This document shows, one piece after another, positions 41,746 to 49,980 of a stretch of DNA of 64,000 bases. The position numbers and the translations under genes were made by a program. Below the pieces are notes generated by a model. It saw only the letters and a program-made list of their open reading frames with translations, was not told the origin of the DNA and did no database searches. Origin of the DNA: Allobosea sp. (lineage in GTDB: Bacteria > Pseudomonadota > Alphaproteobacteria > Rhizobiales > Beijerinckiaceae); contig JAAEQB010000064.1 in the NCBI GenBank assembly GCA_024231975.1, forward strand, positions 62,001 to 126,000, written 5' to 3'. Positions within the stretch are counted from its first letter, which is position 1. The number at the start of each line of letters is the position of its first letter.

Positions 41746-43295
41746 TCGGCGACGGTCACTTCCCAGAGCCGCGGCTTCGACAGGATCGAGGAGCTGTAGC
41801 CCTTGACCCGCTTGCCATAGGCGCCGGCGTCGATGCCGTTATAGAGCATCACCATCGGCACTTCGGCGATGAAGCGCTGGTGCAATTCGTCGAACAGCTT
41901 CTGGCGCTCGGCCTTGTCCGAGACGACCATCGACTTGTCGAGCAGTGCCTGTGCTTCGGGATTGTCCCAGACCTTGCGCGGCTGCGTCGCCTTCGGGCCA
42001 GTCACGGATTCAAAGGAGAGGGCGGGGTCGAGCCTGGCCGAATAGGGGAAGGCCTGGAGCTGGTAATTGCCCTTGCTGTAGCGGTCGAGCTGCGTCGCCC
42101 ATTCCAGCACCTCGATCTGGACGTTGATGCCGGCGGCCTGCAGCATCTGCTGCGAGACCACGGCGGCGTCGAAGCTCTGCGGGTAGCGCTTGTTGGCCAG
42201 CATCACCAAGGGCTCGCCCTTGTAGCCGGCTTCCTGCAGCAGCTTCCTGGCGGCGGCGAGGTCGTGCTTGTAGCCCTTGGCCTGGACTGCGCCGTAATAG
42301 GACGACTTCGCCGGCACGATCGAATTGTTGCGCTTGCCGAGCCCGTCGGTGACCTGCGCGACCAATTCCTCGGTGTCGAGCGCCGCCGCGATCGCCTGGC
42401 GCAGCTTGACGTTGCCGAGCAAGGGATCGCGGGTCTGTAGGAGGATGCCGACCAGGCCCATGTTCTGGGTGATCGACAGCTCGACGCGCTTGTCCTGCTT
42501 GAGTTCCTTGACCTCGGCATTGGCGACATCGGGCACGATGTCGATGTCGCCGCGCAACAGCGCCGCCTTGGCGGTGGCGCCGTCCGGGATGATCATGAAG
42601 CGGACTTCGTCGACGAGCGGGCGCTTGCCGCCGGTATAGCCGTCGGGCTCACCCGGCAGGCTGGCATAGGCCTCGTTGCGGGAAAGGCGGATGAATTCGC
42701 CGCGCTTCCACTCGCCGAACTTGTAGGGACCGGTGCCGATTGGCTTGTCGAAGGACCCGTCCGCCTTCACGGAGTCCTTGTGCAGGATCGCGGTCATCGC
42801 GCAGTCGGTGCGGGCGATGTTGGCGAGGAAAAGCGAGCTCGGCTGGTCCAGCTTGAAGACGACGGTCGCCGGATCGGGCGCCGTGACCGCCTCGACCTTG
42901 GCGCGGCCGCGGCCGTCGAACTCCGACAAGCAGCGCCAGTCGGTCTTCGGGTCCATATAGCGGTTCCAGCTCCAGACCACGTCGGCCGCGGTCAGCTCGG
43001 CGCCGTTGTGGAACTTCACGCCCTTGCGCAGGGTGAAGGTGTAGCTCTTGCCGTCCGGCGAGACCTCGACCTTCTCGGCCAGCAGCGGCTTCACCGCCGA
43101 GTCCTCGCCATAGGCGACGAGGCCCTCGACCATGTGCAGCACGACCGCGTCGGTGTTGTCGTCGCGATTGACGCCCGGATTGATGCTGCGGATGTCGGCG
43201 TTGAGATGCACCTTGATCGTCGGTGCCGCCAGTGTCGGGCTTGCCAGGGCAATGACCAGGGTCGCGCAGGCAGCCGTAATCGGTCTCAGAGCCAT
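41742..43295 (-). CDS. Peptide ABC transporter substrate-binding protein (SBP family 5), copy 2
   Basis: A 517-residue paralogue of the protein at 38469-40013. Signal MALRPITAACATLVIALASPTLAAP, then ADIRSINPGVNRDDNTD, GVKFHNGAELTAADVVWSWN, PIGTGPYKFGEWKRGEF and a WEVTVAD end (WEVTLAN in copy 1). It lies 75 bp downstream of the C45 acyltransferase gene on the same strand and has no permeases of its own. It probably feeds the channel at 36675-38434. The duplication flanks the esterase and GntR genes, consistent with a local duplication followed by divergence in ligand. Confidence 0.9.
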   Translation of the reverse strand: MALRPITAACATLVIALASPTLAAPTIKVHLNADIRSINPGVNRDDNTDAVVLHMVEGLVAYGEDSAVKPLLAEKVEVSPDGKSYTFTLRKGVKFHNGAELTAADVVWSWNRYMDPKTDWRCLSEFDGRGRAKVEAVTAPDPATVVFKLDQPSSLFLANIARTDCAMTAILHKDSVKADGSFDKPIGTGPYKFGEWKRGEFIRLSRNEAYASLPGEPDGYTGGKRPLVDEVRFMIIPDGATAKAALLRGDIDIVPDVANAEVKELKQDKRVELSITQNMGLVGILLQTRDPLLGNVKLRQAIAAALDTEELVAQVTDGLGKRNNSIVPAKSSYYGAVQAKGYKHDLAAARKLLQEAGYKGEPLVMLANKRYPQSFDAAVVSQQMLQAAGINVQIEVLEWATQLDRYSKGNYQLQAFPYSARLDPALSFESVTGPKATQPRKVWDNPEAQALLDKSMVVSDKAERQKLFDELHQRFIAEVPMVMLYNGIDAGAYGKRVKGYSSSILSKPRLWEVTVAD

Positions 43296-43370
43296 TTCGT
43301 TCCTCCTGTTGTTCTGCTGTCGGCGCGGGCCGCCCTCTTCGGCCTTGCGCGCCTCTCAGGTTTTCCGGCG

Positions 43371-44513
43371 TTATTCGGCGGCTTGCGCCAGCGTCATTGG
43401 TTCATCGGTGAGGCTGTAGCGAGTGAAAATGCGGTTGAGGGCGGGGAGCGGGGCGATCTCCATGGTGCCCTTGGCGGGCTGCATGATCACCATCGAGACA
43501 GTGGCCGAGAGATTGCCGGTGTCGTTGAGGCGCGGCGGCCGGCAGACCGAATGCGGCGTCAGGAAATCGTCGAAGAAGGCCTGCTTGAGATCATCGACCG
43601 TCAGCTTGCGGCCGGCCTCGTTGAGCAGCTTCCTGACCCGCCAGTCACGATAGAAGCTCTCGGGCACGCGCGGGATGCCGGTATCGGTGAGCTTGGTGAG
43701 CGCGACCTGGCCGATCCAGTGGTTGGCGTGCACGATCAGCCCGTCTTCGGGATAGAGCGGGAAGGCGGCGTCGGGCGCGCATTCGAAGTCGATGCCGAAG
43801 CCGGCGACGGTCGAAAGCATCATGTTGTTCGAGCAGGCCTTCGGCGTCGTTGCCACCGCCTTGATCGCGAAGGCGAGATGCTCCTGCTCCAGCACCTTGC
43901 GTCGGATCAAGGCGAGCGGCACGCCGGTCTGGGTGAAGTCGCGCTCGCTTTCGAGATAGTTGGCGGTGATCGAGATGCCGGCCGCGTTCATGCCGCAGCG
44001 GGCGAGGCCGCCGGCCTCGACGAAGGTCAGGAAATCCGGGCCGTCATCGCGGCGCACGCGCAGCACGATCGCCGTCTCGGCGCATTCGGCCTTCCAGTCC
44101 CAGTTCTGGCCGTGGATCAATTCGCCTGAGGCGCTGCGCTCGGGTAGGATGACCGCGCCGGTGCAGCCATCGTCGAGCTCTTCCTCAGCCCCCACCGGCT
44201 TGCTCTTCTCGAGCTTCGCCTTGGCGATCACCTCGGTGCGGGCATTGATCATGATGACGTCTTCGAGCGCGACGCCGGCGCCATCGGCGACGCCACGCAT
44301 TTCCTCGATATAGTGCTTGCCGAAGGCCTCGATCTCGCGCGCGAACTCGCCGATCAGGCGCGACTTGGCGGCGGCGTCGTAGCCGAGATCGCCGAGCTGT
44401 CCGCCATAGAGTTCGATCGAGCGCTTGACGCGCTTCGGCACCGCCGCACCATGCTGGCGGCCGCGCTCATAGGGCGTGCCGGAGACATCGACGAAGGGAA
44501 AGGGCGAGGTCAT
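43371..44513 (-). CDS. C45 family peptidase / acyl-CoA:6-aminopenicillanate acyltransferase-like
   Basis: A 380-residue Ntn-hydrolase of the C45 (isopenicillin-N acyltransferase-like) family. The autocatalytic Gly-Cys site is DDGCTGAV, nucleophile Cys117; GQNWDW (135-140) follows at the expected place, and the N-terminus VSGTPYERGRQHG is a family hallmark. Such enzymes cleave or transfer N-acyl groups on amines and amino acids. No signal peptide is seen. It starts a minus-strand unit with SBP copy 2 and is divergent from a GntR gene across a shared operator. It may release an amino compound for the aminotransferase at 45706. Confidence 0.85.
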   Translation of the reverse strand: MTSPFPFVDVSGTPYERGRQHGAAVPKRVKRSIELYGGQLGDLGYDAAAKSRLIGEFAREIEAFGKHYIEEMRGVADGAGVALEDVIMINARTEVIAKAKLEKSKPVGAEEELDDGCTGAVILPERSASGELIHGQNWDWKAECAETAIVLRVRRDDGPDFLTFVEAGGLARCGMNAAGISITANYLESERDFTQTGVPLALIRRKVLEQEHLAFAIKAVATTPKACSNNMMLSTVAGFGIDFECAPDAAFPLYPEDGLIVHANHWIGQVALTKLTDTGIPRVPESFYRDWRVRKLLNEAGRKLTVDDLKQAFFDDFLTPHSVCRPPRLNDTGNLSATVSMVIMQPAKGTMEIAPLPALNRIFTRYSLTDEPMTLAQAAE

Positions 44514-44556
44514 GGCCGGATCTCCGCGGGTTCGCGCTGGTGCTGTGTCTGGCCAT

Positions 44557-44584
44557 AATGTATTTCATTTCAAACTAAGACAAT
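44557..44584. promoter_or_regulatory. Operator-like 28-bp inverted repeat, site 1
   Basis: Arms AATGTATTTC (44557-44566) and CTAAGACAAT (44575-44584) flank an 8-nt spacer in the divergent gap between the C45 gene and the GntR gene. Each arm matches 8 of 10 positions of the perfect site at 45649-45676, with the same spacing. Likely autoregulatory site of the GntR protein. Confidence 0.6.
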
Positions 44585-44597
44585 CAAGAGCCTTTCA

Positions 44598-45479
44598 ATG
44601 ACGATGCCAACACGATTGCAGCAGGAGATCGCCGAGCGGATCCTCCGCATGGTCCGGGAAGATGGGCTCGAAGCCGGCGCCTGGCTCAACGAGAACAGCG
44701 CGGCGCGACGCCTCAACGTCTCGCGCACGCCGGTGCGGGCCGCGATCGACCATCTCGCCAGGCAGGGGCTGGTGCGCCGGCATCCGAACAGGGGCGTCGA
44801 ATTGCTGAGCGCGCCCGAAGCGTCTGCCGATCCCGCTGCGAGCGCCGATGTGACCGAGCTTGCCATGGTCAGGGTCGCACAGGATCGGCATGGAGGGCGC
44901 CTGCCCGACGAGATCTCCGAGCTGGAGCTGATGCGGCGCTACGAGCTCGGCCGGCCCGAGGTGCAGCGCCTGATGGCGCGGCTCGCCGATCTCGACATGG
45001 TCGAGCGCAAGCGCGGCTATGGCTGGCGCTTCCTGCACGAGGCGCGCGACCAGTCCGCGCATGACGAGCGCTACCGCTTCCGCCTGCTGATCGAGCCGAT
45101 GGTCTTTCTGGAACCCGGATTCTCGCTCGATCAGGGCTGGATCGACGAGATGCGGATCCGGCACGAACAGACCCTGTCGCAGCCCTGGAAGGAGAGTTCG
45201 GCGATCGGTTTCTACGAGATGAACGCCGATTTCCATGAAGGGCTGGCGGCCGCCTCGGGCAACCGCTTCATCCACTCCGCCATTCGCCGGCAGAACCAGA
45301 TGCGGCGGCTCTCCAATTACGACTGGACCTATGGCTATGAGCGGGTCGTGGTGAACAGCCGCGAACACCTGCAGATGCTCGCGACGATCGAGGCCGGCGA
45401 TTTCCAGCTCGCCAGTGCCCTGATGCGCAGCCATCTCCAGCGCGCCATGCAGCTGCGCCGGCCGGACGGATTGGACTGA
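44598..45479 (+). CDS. GntR-type regulator with two winged-helix segments and an FCD-like domain
   Basis: A 293-residue protein, longer than usual FCD regulators (220-250). The first winged helix (about residues 5-72) includes NENSAARRLNVSRTPVRAAIDHL and the wing HPNRGVEL. A second segment (about 98-152, LPDEISELELMRRYELGRPEVQRLMARL, wing RKRGYGWRF) also reads as a winged helix. The rest (about 160-285) resembles an FCD domain with NADFHEGLA and SHLQRAM ligand histidines. It starts 14 bp after operator site 1 and likely controls the C45 gene, SBP copy 2, itself and the aminotransferase. Confidence 0.82.
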   Translation: MTMPTRLQQEIAERILRMVREDGLEAGAWLNENSAARRLNVSRTPVRAAIDHLARQGLVRRHPNRGVELLSAPEASADPAASADVTELAMVRVAQDRHGGRLPDEISELELMRRYELGRPEVQRLMARLADLDMVERKRGYGWRFLHEARDQSAHDERYRFRLLIEPMVFLEPGFSLDQGWIDEMRIRHEQTLSQPWKESSAIGFYEMNADFHEGLAAASGNRFIHSAIRRQNQMRRLSNYDWTYGYERVVVNSREHLQMLATIEAGDFQLASALMRSHLQRAMQLRRPDGLD

Positions 45480-45485
45480 AACGAG

Positions 45486-45601
45486 CCCTCATCCTGAGGA
45501 GCAAGCACAGCTTGCGTCTCGAAGGATAGCCCAGCTGTCTCCCGAGCCTCCTGAAACATCCTTCGAGACGCGCTCCTGCGGAGCGCTCCTCAGGATGAGG
45601 G
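45486..45601. repeat. Intergenic palindromic element, type C
   Basis: Outer arms CCCTCATCCTGAGGAGC (45486-45502) and its exact complement (45585-45601) enclose inner arms GCGTCTCGAAGGAT (45514-45527) and ATCCTTCGAGACGC (45558-45571). The whole element can form a long cruciform or RNA hairpin. It follows the GntR stop and precedes the aminotransferase promoter. Confidence 0.85.
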
Positions 45602-45648
45602 CTGGGGAGGCTCAGAAGTGTTGGGCGCGCCAGGTTGGCAATCTCGCT

Positions 45649-45676
45649 ATTGTCTTTCTGATTTAAGAAAGACAAT
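45649..45676. promoter_or_regulatory. Operator-like 28-bp inverted repeat, site 2 (perfect arms)
   Basis: ATTGTCTTTC (45649-45658) and GAAAGACAAT (45667-45676) are exact 10-bp inverted arms with an 8-nt spacer TGATTTAA, ending 29 bp before the aminotransferase ATG. A degenerate copy with identical geometry lies at 44557-44584. The best candidate binder is the GntR protein encoded at 44598-45479. Confidence 0.7.
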
Positions 45677-45705
45677 ATGCGGCGATCCATAACGAGGACC
45701 CGACG

Positions 45706-47046
45706 ATGACCGCGCCTGCCTTTGCCGCCGAAAGCCGCCGCGACAACGCTCCCGACGCGTTCTGGATGCCGTTCACGCCGATGCGCGCCTTCCGGCAGGC
45801 GCCGCTGTTGTTCGAGCGGGCTGAAGGCATGCACTATGTCACCCCGGACGGGCGGCGCGTGCTCGACGGCATGGCCGGGCTCTGGTGCGTCAATGCCGGG
45901 CACGGCCAGGCCAGGATCACCGAGGCGATCCGCGCCGCCGCCGGCCGGCTCGACTTTGTCTCCTCGTTCAAGATGAGCCACCCCGATGCGCAGGCCTATG
46001 CTGCCAGGCTCACCGATTTCGCGCCGGAGGGCATCGAGCACGTCTTCTTCGTCAATTCCGGCTCGGAGGCGGTCGACACCGCCCTGAAGATCGCCCGCGC
46101 CTATCATCAGGCGCGCGGCCAGGCCGGGCGCACCAAGCTGATCGGCCGGGCCAAGGGCTATCACGGCATGGGCTGGGGCGGGCTCTCGGTCTCCGGCATC
46201 GGCCGGCACAAGGCCGCTTTCGGGCCGCTACTGCCCGATGTCGCGCACCTGCCGCTGCCCTATGACCGCGCGACCATGGCCTTCTCGCGCGGCCGGCCGG
46301 AAGGCGGGCTCGCCGCAGCCGAGGCGCTGGAGACCCTGCTGCAGATCCACGATCCCCAGACGGTCGCGGCCGTGATCGTCGAGCCGGTGACCGGCTCGGG
46401 CGGGGTCTATCCGCCGCCGAAAGGCTATCTCGAGCGCCTGCGCGCGATCTGCGACAAGCACGGCATCCTGCTGATCTTCGACGAGGTCATCACCGGTTTT
46501 GGGCGCCTCGGAGCACCCTTCGCGGCGCAGGCCTATGGTGTCAGGCCGGATCTGATGAGCTGCGCCAAGGGCATGACCAATGGCGCTGTGCCGATGGGCG
46601 GCGTCCTCGCCGCCGGTCATGTTTACGAGGCCTTCATGGCTGGCCCGCCCGAGGCGATCGAGCTCTTTCACGGCTACACCTATTCGGCCCATCCGCTCGC
46701 CTGCGCCGCCGGCCTCGCGACGCTCGACGTGTTCGCCGAGCAGGACATCGTCGGCAGGCTCAGCACGGTGCTGCCGTTCTGGGAGGAGCGGGCGCACCGG
46801 CTTAAGGGTGCGGCCCATGTCGTCGACATCCGCACCGCCGGCCTGCTCTGCGCGATCGATCTTTCGCCGCGCCCCGGCGCCGATGGCGCACGGGGCGGGG
46901 AGGCGAACACGCTCTGCCTCGATGCCGGCGTGCTGATCCGCAATGCCGGCGACACGCTGGTGCTGTCGCCGCCGCTGGTGATCGCGCCCGCGCAGATCGA
47001 GGAGATCTTCGCCGCGATCGAGCAGGCACTGGAGCGGATCGCCTAG
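45706..47046 (+). CDS. Class III omega-aminotransferase (beta-alanine:pyruvate type)
   Basis: A 446-residue PLP enzyme of fold type I. PLP lysine Lys288 (SCAKGMTNGA), the Asp259 of FDEVITGFGRLG that contacts the pyridine nitrogen, and NSGSEAVDTALKIAR (117-131) are intact. AFWMPFTPMRAF at the N-terminus and MAGLWCVNAGHG are typical of omega-amino acid:pyruvate transaminases. It moves the amino group of beta-alanine or another omega-amine to pyruvate. A perfect inverted repeat precedes the gene and links it to the neighbouring GntR/C45 locus. Confidence 0.88.
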   Translation: MTAPAFAAESRRDNAPDAFWMPFTPMRAFRQAPLLFERAEGMHYVTPDGRRVLDGMAGLWCVNAGHGQARITEAIRAAAGRLDFVSSFKMSHPDAQAYAARLTDFAPEGIEHVFFVNSGSEAVDTALKIARAYHQARGQAGRTKLIGRAKGYHGMGWGGLSVSGIGRHKAAFGPLLPDVAHLPLPYDRATMAFSRGRPEGGLAAAEALETLLQIHDPQTVAAVIVEPVTGSGGVYPPPKGYLERLRAICDKHGILLIFDEVITGFGRLGAPFAAQAYGVRPDLMSCAKGMTNGAVPMGGVLAAGHVYEAFMAGPPEAIELFHGYTYSAHPLACAAGLATLDVFAEQDIVGRLSTVLPFWEERAHRLKGAAHVVDIRTAGLLCAIDLSPRPGADGARGGEANTLCLDAGVLIRNAGDTLVLSPPLVIAPAQIEEIFAAIEQALERIA

Positions 47047-47047
47047 C

Positions 47048-47446
47048 TCAGTCGGCGCTGGTCAGTGAGAAGCCCTCGTCGAGCCAACCGGTGACGCCGC
47101 CGATCAGCAGCTTGACCGGCAGGCCGAGGCGCGAGAGCCGCACTGCGGCGCGGTTGGCGCCGTTGCAATGCGGGCCGGCGCAATAGACCACGAAGGTCTT
47201 GCCTTCCGGCTGTTCGGCCATCCGGGAGGCGGTCATCTTGCCATGGGGGATGTTGATCGCGCCGTCGATATGGCCTTCGGCGTAGAGCGCGGGCGAGCGC
47301 ACATCGATGAGGACGAAGTCGCGGTCGTTCGCCTTCAGCGCCTCATAGGTATCCCAGCAATCGGTCTCGAAGGTCAGCATAGCCTCGAAATGGGCGCGGG
47401 CGATATGCGAGGGAGCGGCGGGGATTTCGGTGACTGCGGTGGCCAT
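47048..47446 (-). CDS. Rhodanese-like domain protein
   Basis: A 132-residue single-domain rhodanese. FVLIDVRSPALYAEGHIDGAINIPHG (44-69) is the conserved core and Cys89 in YCAGPHCNGANRA is the active-site persulfide cysteine, with a second cysteine at 94. ATG 47446 has GAGG just upstream; an ATG four codons earlier is an alternative. It is divergent from an FtrA-like regulator, a pairing often seen in proteobacteria. Likely role: sulfur transfer or persulfide sensing under that regulator. Confidence 0.87.
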   Translation of the reverse strand: MATAVTEIPAAPSHIARAHFEAMLTFETDCWDTYEALKANDRDFVLIDVRSPALYAEGHIDGAINIPHGKMTASRMAEQPEGKTFVVYCAGPHCNGANRAAVRLSRLGLPVKLLIGGVTGWLDEGFSLTSAD

Positions 47447-47542
47447 GGCGATCCTCATCGGGCTTGCGATGCGACAGGGGTAGCGGCCGGCTCCGATTTC
47501 AGGCAGTAGCGGAAATGACAATGTCTGGCAGGTTTCCGCCAA

Positions 47543-48520
47543 ATGCATGCTGACACCGGAATGGACCGCCTCGCCGCCCCGCACGAGGTCGTCGCTGTCG
47601 CCTATGACGGCCTCTGCACCTTCGAGTTCGGCATCGTCGTCGAGGCCTTCGCCTTGCCGCGGCCGGAATTCGACTTCGCCTGGTACCGGTTCCGCGTCGC
47701 TGCCGCCGAGCGGCCGATCCGGGCTATGGGTGGCTTCTCGTTGCAAGTCGACGCCGGGCTGGAGATTCTTCAGGAGGCGCAGACCATCGTCATTCCCGGC
47801 TGGCGCAATCGCGACGAGGCGCCGCCAGCGGCGTTGATCTACGCGCTGCAAGCGGCGCATCGGCGCGGGGCGCGGCTGCTCTCGATCTGCTCGGGCGCCT
47901 TTGTGCTGGCGGCGGCTGGCCTGCTCGATGGGCGGCGGGCGACGACGCATTGGCGGCATGCGCCGCATCTCGCCGATGCCTGCCCGGGCGCGACGCTGGT
48001 CGACGACGTGCTCTATGTCGAGGATGAAGGCGTCGTCACCTCCGCCGGCAGCAGCGCCGGCATCGACGCCTGCCTGCACCTGATCCGCGCCGATCATGGC
48101 GCGAAGATCGCCAATATCGTCGCGCGCCGTCTGGTGATGCCGCCGCATCGCGATGGCGGCCAGGCGCAATATGTCGAGGCGCCGATCCAGGCGAGGCCCG
48201 GCCGCTCGATCGCCGCGGTGCTCGACTGGGCGCGCGAGCGACTGTCCGAGCCGCTGGAGATCGGCGCGATGGCGCGCCATGCTGGCCTGAGCGAGCGTAC
48301 CTTCCTGCGCCGTTTCCGCGACGGCACCGGGGTGACGCCGCTCAAATGGCTCAGGCGCGAGCGCATCGGCCGGGCGATGAAGCTGCTTGAGGAGAGCGAC
48401 ATGGCGCTCGCCGATATCGGCGCCGCCTGCGGCTTCGCCTCGCCCGAGAGCTTCCGCAAAGCCTTCTTCGAGATCGCCCGGACGTCGCCGGCGGCCTACC
48501 GCAACAGGTTCAGGAGGTAG
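47543..48520 (+). CDS. ftrA: GlxA/FtrA-like AraC family regulator with DJ-1/PfpI domain
   Basis: A 325-residue regulator. The N-terminal DJ-1/PfpI-like domain (about residues 14-180) carries the nucleophile-elbow cysteine Cys116 (SICSGAFVLAAAG). The C-terminal AraC DNA-binding domain (about 218-322) shows two helix-turn-helix units: EIGAMARHAGLSERTFLRRF and ALADIGAACGFASPESFRKAF. The start is ATG 47543; a second ATG lies six codons in. The 96-bp gap to the rhodanese gene is a divergent promoter, so the rhodanese is the probable target. Confidence 0.87.
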   Translation: MHADTGMDRLAAPHEVVAVAYDGLCTFEFGIVVEAFALPRPEFDFAWYRFRVAAAERPIRAMGGFSLQVDAGLEILQEAQTIVIPGWRNRDEAPPAALIYALQAAHRRGARLLSICSGAFVLAAAGLLDGRRATTHWRHAPHLADACPGATLVDDVLYVEDEGVVTSAGSSAGIDACLHLIRADHGAKIANIVARRLVMPPHRDGGQAQYVEAPIQARPGRSIAAVLDWARERLSEPLEIGAMARHAGLSERTFLRRFRDGTGVTPLKWLRRERIGRAMKLLEESDMALADIGAACGFASPESFRKAFFEIARTSPAAYRNRFRR

Positions 48521-48543
48521 AACTGAGCCGCAGCGGCGTGAAT

Positions 48544-48632
48544 CGTCATTGCGAGCGCAGCGAAGCAATCCAGGGGGCGTAGAGCTCTGCAATCTCTGGA
48601 TTGCTTCGTCGCTTTGCTCCTCGCAATGACGG
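48544..48632. repeat. Intergenic palindromic element, type D
   Basis: CGTCATTGCGAG (48544-48555) is mirrored by CTCGCAATGACG (48620-48631). Inside, GCGAAGCAATCCAG pairs imperfectly with CTGGATTGCTTCG-type sequence. It occupies the gap between the convergent ftrA-like and aminopeptidase genes and can form a long hairpin on either transcript. Confidence 0.85.
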
Positions 48633-48646
48633 TGTGCGGCTCGTCT

Positions 48647-49891
48647 TCAGGCCCACTCGCCCTTGCGGAAGACCGCGATGCGGCTGCCGTCGGGCTTGAT
48701 GCCGTCGATGTCGACTTCGCCGGAGCCAATCATCCAGTCGATATGGATCAGACTCCTGTTGCCGCCCTGCGCCGCGATCTGCTCCGGCGTCAGCTTGGTG
48801 CCATCGATGAAGCACTTCGAATAGCACTGGCCGAGCGCGATATGGCAGGAGGCGTTCTCGTCGAAGAGCGTGTTGTAGAACAGGATGCCGCTCTGCGAGA
48901 TCGGCGAGGAGTGTGGCACCAGCGCGACCTCGCCGAGCCGGCGCGCGCCCTCGTCGGTGTCGAGCACCTTGTTCAGCACCTCTTCGCCGCGGCTCGCCTT
49001 GGCCTCGACGATCCGGCCCTCCTCGAAGCGCACCTGGATATTGTCGATCAGCGTGCCCTGATAGGAGAGCGGCTTGGTCGAGGAGACATGGCCCTCGACG
49101 CGGCGGGCATGCGGGGTGGTGAAGACCTCTTCCGTAGGGATGTTGGCGTTGCAGGTGACGCCGTTCTTGGCGGTGGAGGCGCCGCCTTCCCATTCATGGC
49201 CGTCGGCGAGGCCGATGGTGAGGTTCGTGCCCGGCCCGGTGAAATGCAGCGCCGAAAAGCGCTGGCCGTTCAGCCATTTCGTGCGCTGCGCCAGTGCGGC
49301 GTTGTGCTCCGCCCAGGCCGCGATCGGATCGTCGCGATCGACGCGCGATGCCGCGAAGATCGCCTCGGCCAGCCGGGCAACCGCGACCTCCTCGGCATCG
49401 CCAGGGAAGACCTGGCTCGCCCAGGCCGCGCCGGGATAGGAGACGATGTTCCAGTTGATGTCGAAATTGGCGATCTTCTCCAGCGCCGGCTGGTAGGCGA
49501 TCGAGTTCGCCTTGTTGGCGCGCGCGACCTTGGCCGGGTCCTGCTCGGCGAGCAGCATCGGATTGTCGCCGACAATGGCGAGGCGCGCCGTGTTGTTGGC
49601 GAAGGCCTTGCCGACGCCCTCATAGAGCCAGGTCGGGGCGCGGTCGAAACTGGCATCCTGGCCGAAGCGATAGCGCGCCAGCGTCAGCGCCTCGTCGGAG
49701 AGGATCGGCGTGACCAGGCCGGCGCCGGCCTTGTAGGCGTGCTCGGCGATGCGCCGGACCAGCGGCAGCGCCGCGACCGGAGCGGTCAGGAACAGATCCT
49801 GCCCCGGCTGCAGGTTGAGGCCGACCTTGACCGCGACCTCGGCCAAACGATCGAGCTTGTTGGCGTCGATGCCGGAGACGTGCTTGTTCAT
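48647..49891 (-). CDS. M29 family metallo-aminopeptidase
   Basis: A 414-residue aminopeptidase of the thermophilic AmpS/AmpT/PepS family. C-terminal-half metal ligands are visible: Glu in IPTEEVFTTPH, the HSSPIS and CHIALGQCY histidines, and the closing HIDWMIGSGEVDIDG Asp. Typical dinuclear-metal M29 enzymes remove N-terminal residues from short peptides in the cytoplasm. ATG 49891 gives the family start; the frame extending upstream covers intergenic sequence. It lies 89 bp downstream of a flavin reductase gene on the same strand and may share its transcript. Confidence 0.88.
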   Translation of the reverse strand: MNKHVSGIDANKLDRLAEVAVKVGLNLQPGQDLFLTAPVAALPLVRRIAEHAYKAGAGLVTPILSDEALTLARYRFGQDASFDRAPTWLYEGVGKAFANNTARLAIVGDNPMLLAEQDPAKVARANKANSIAYQPALEKIANFDINWNIVSYPGAAWASQVFPGDAEEVAVARLAEAIFAASRVDRDDPIAAWAEHNAALAQRTKWLNGQRFSALHFTGPGTNLTIGLADGHEWEGGASTAKNGVTCNANIPTEEVFTTPHARRVEGHVSSTKPLSYQGTLIDNIQVRFEEGRIVEAKASRGEEVLNKVLDTDEGARRLGEVALVPHSSPISQSGILFYNTLFDENASCHIALGQCYSKCFIDGTKLTPEQIAAQGGNRSLIHIDWMIGSGEVDIDGIKPDGSRIAVFRKGEWA

Positions 49892-49980
49892 GGGGGCCTC
49901 GTCGGACTGATTTGATGAGGCCGCATTGCTGGCGGAAATCCTGTCCGGGTCAACCGCGCCCGAGCAGATGACGCATTCGC

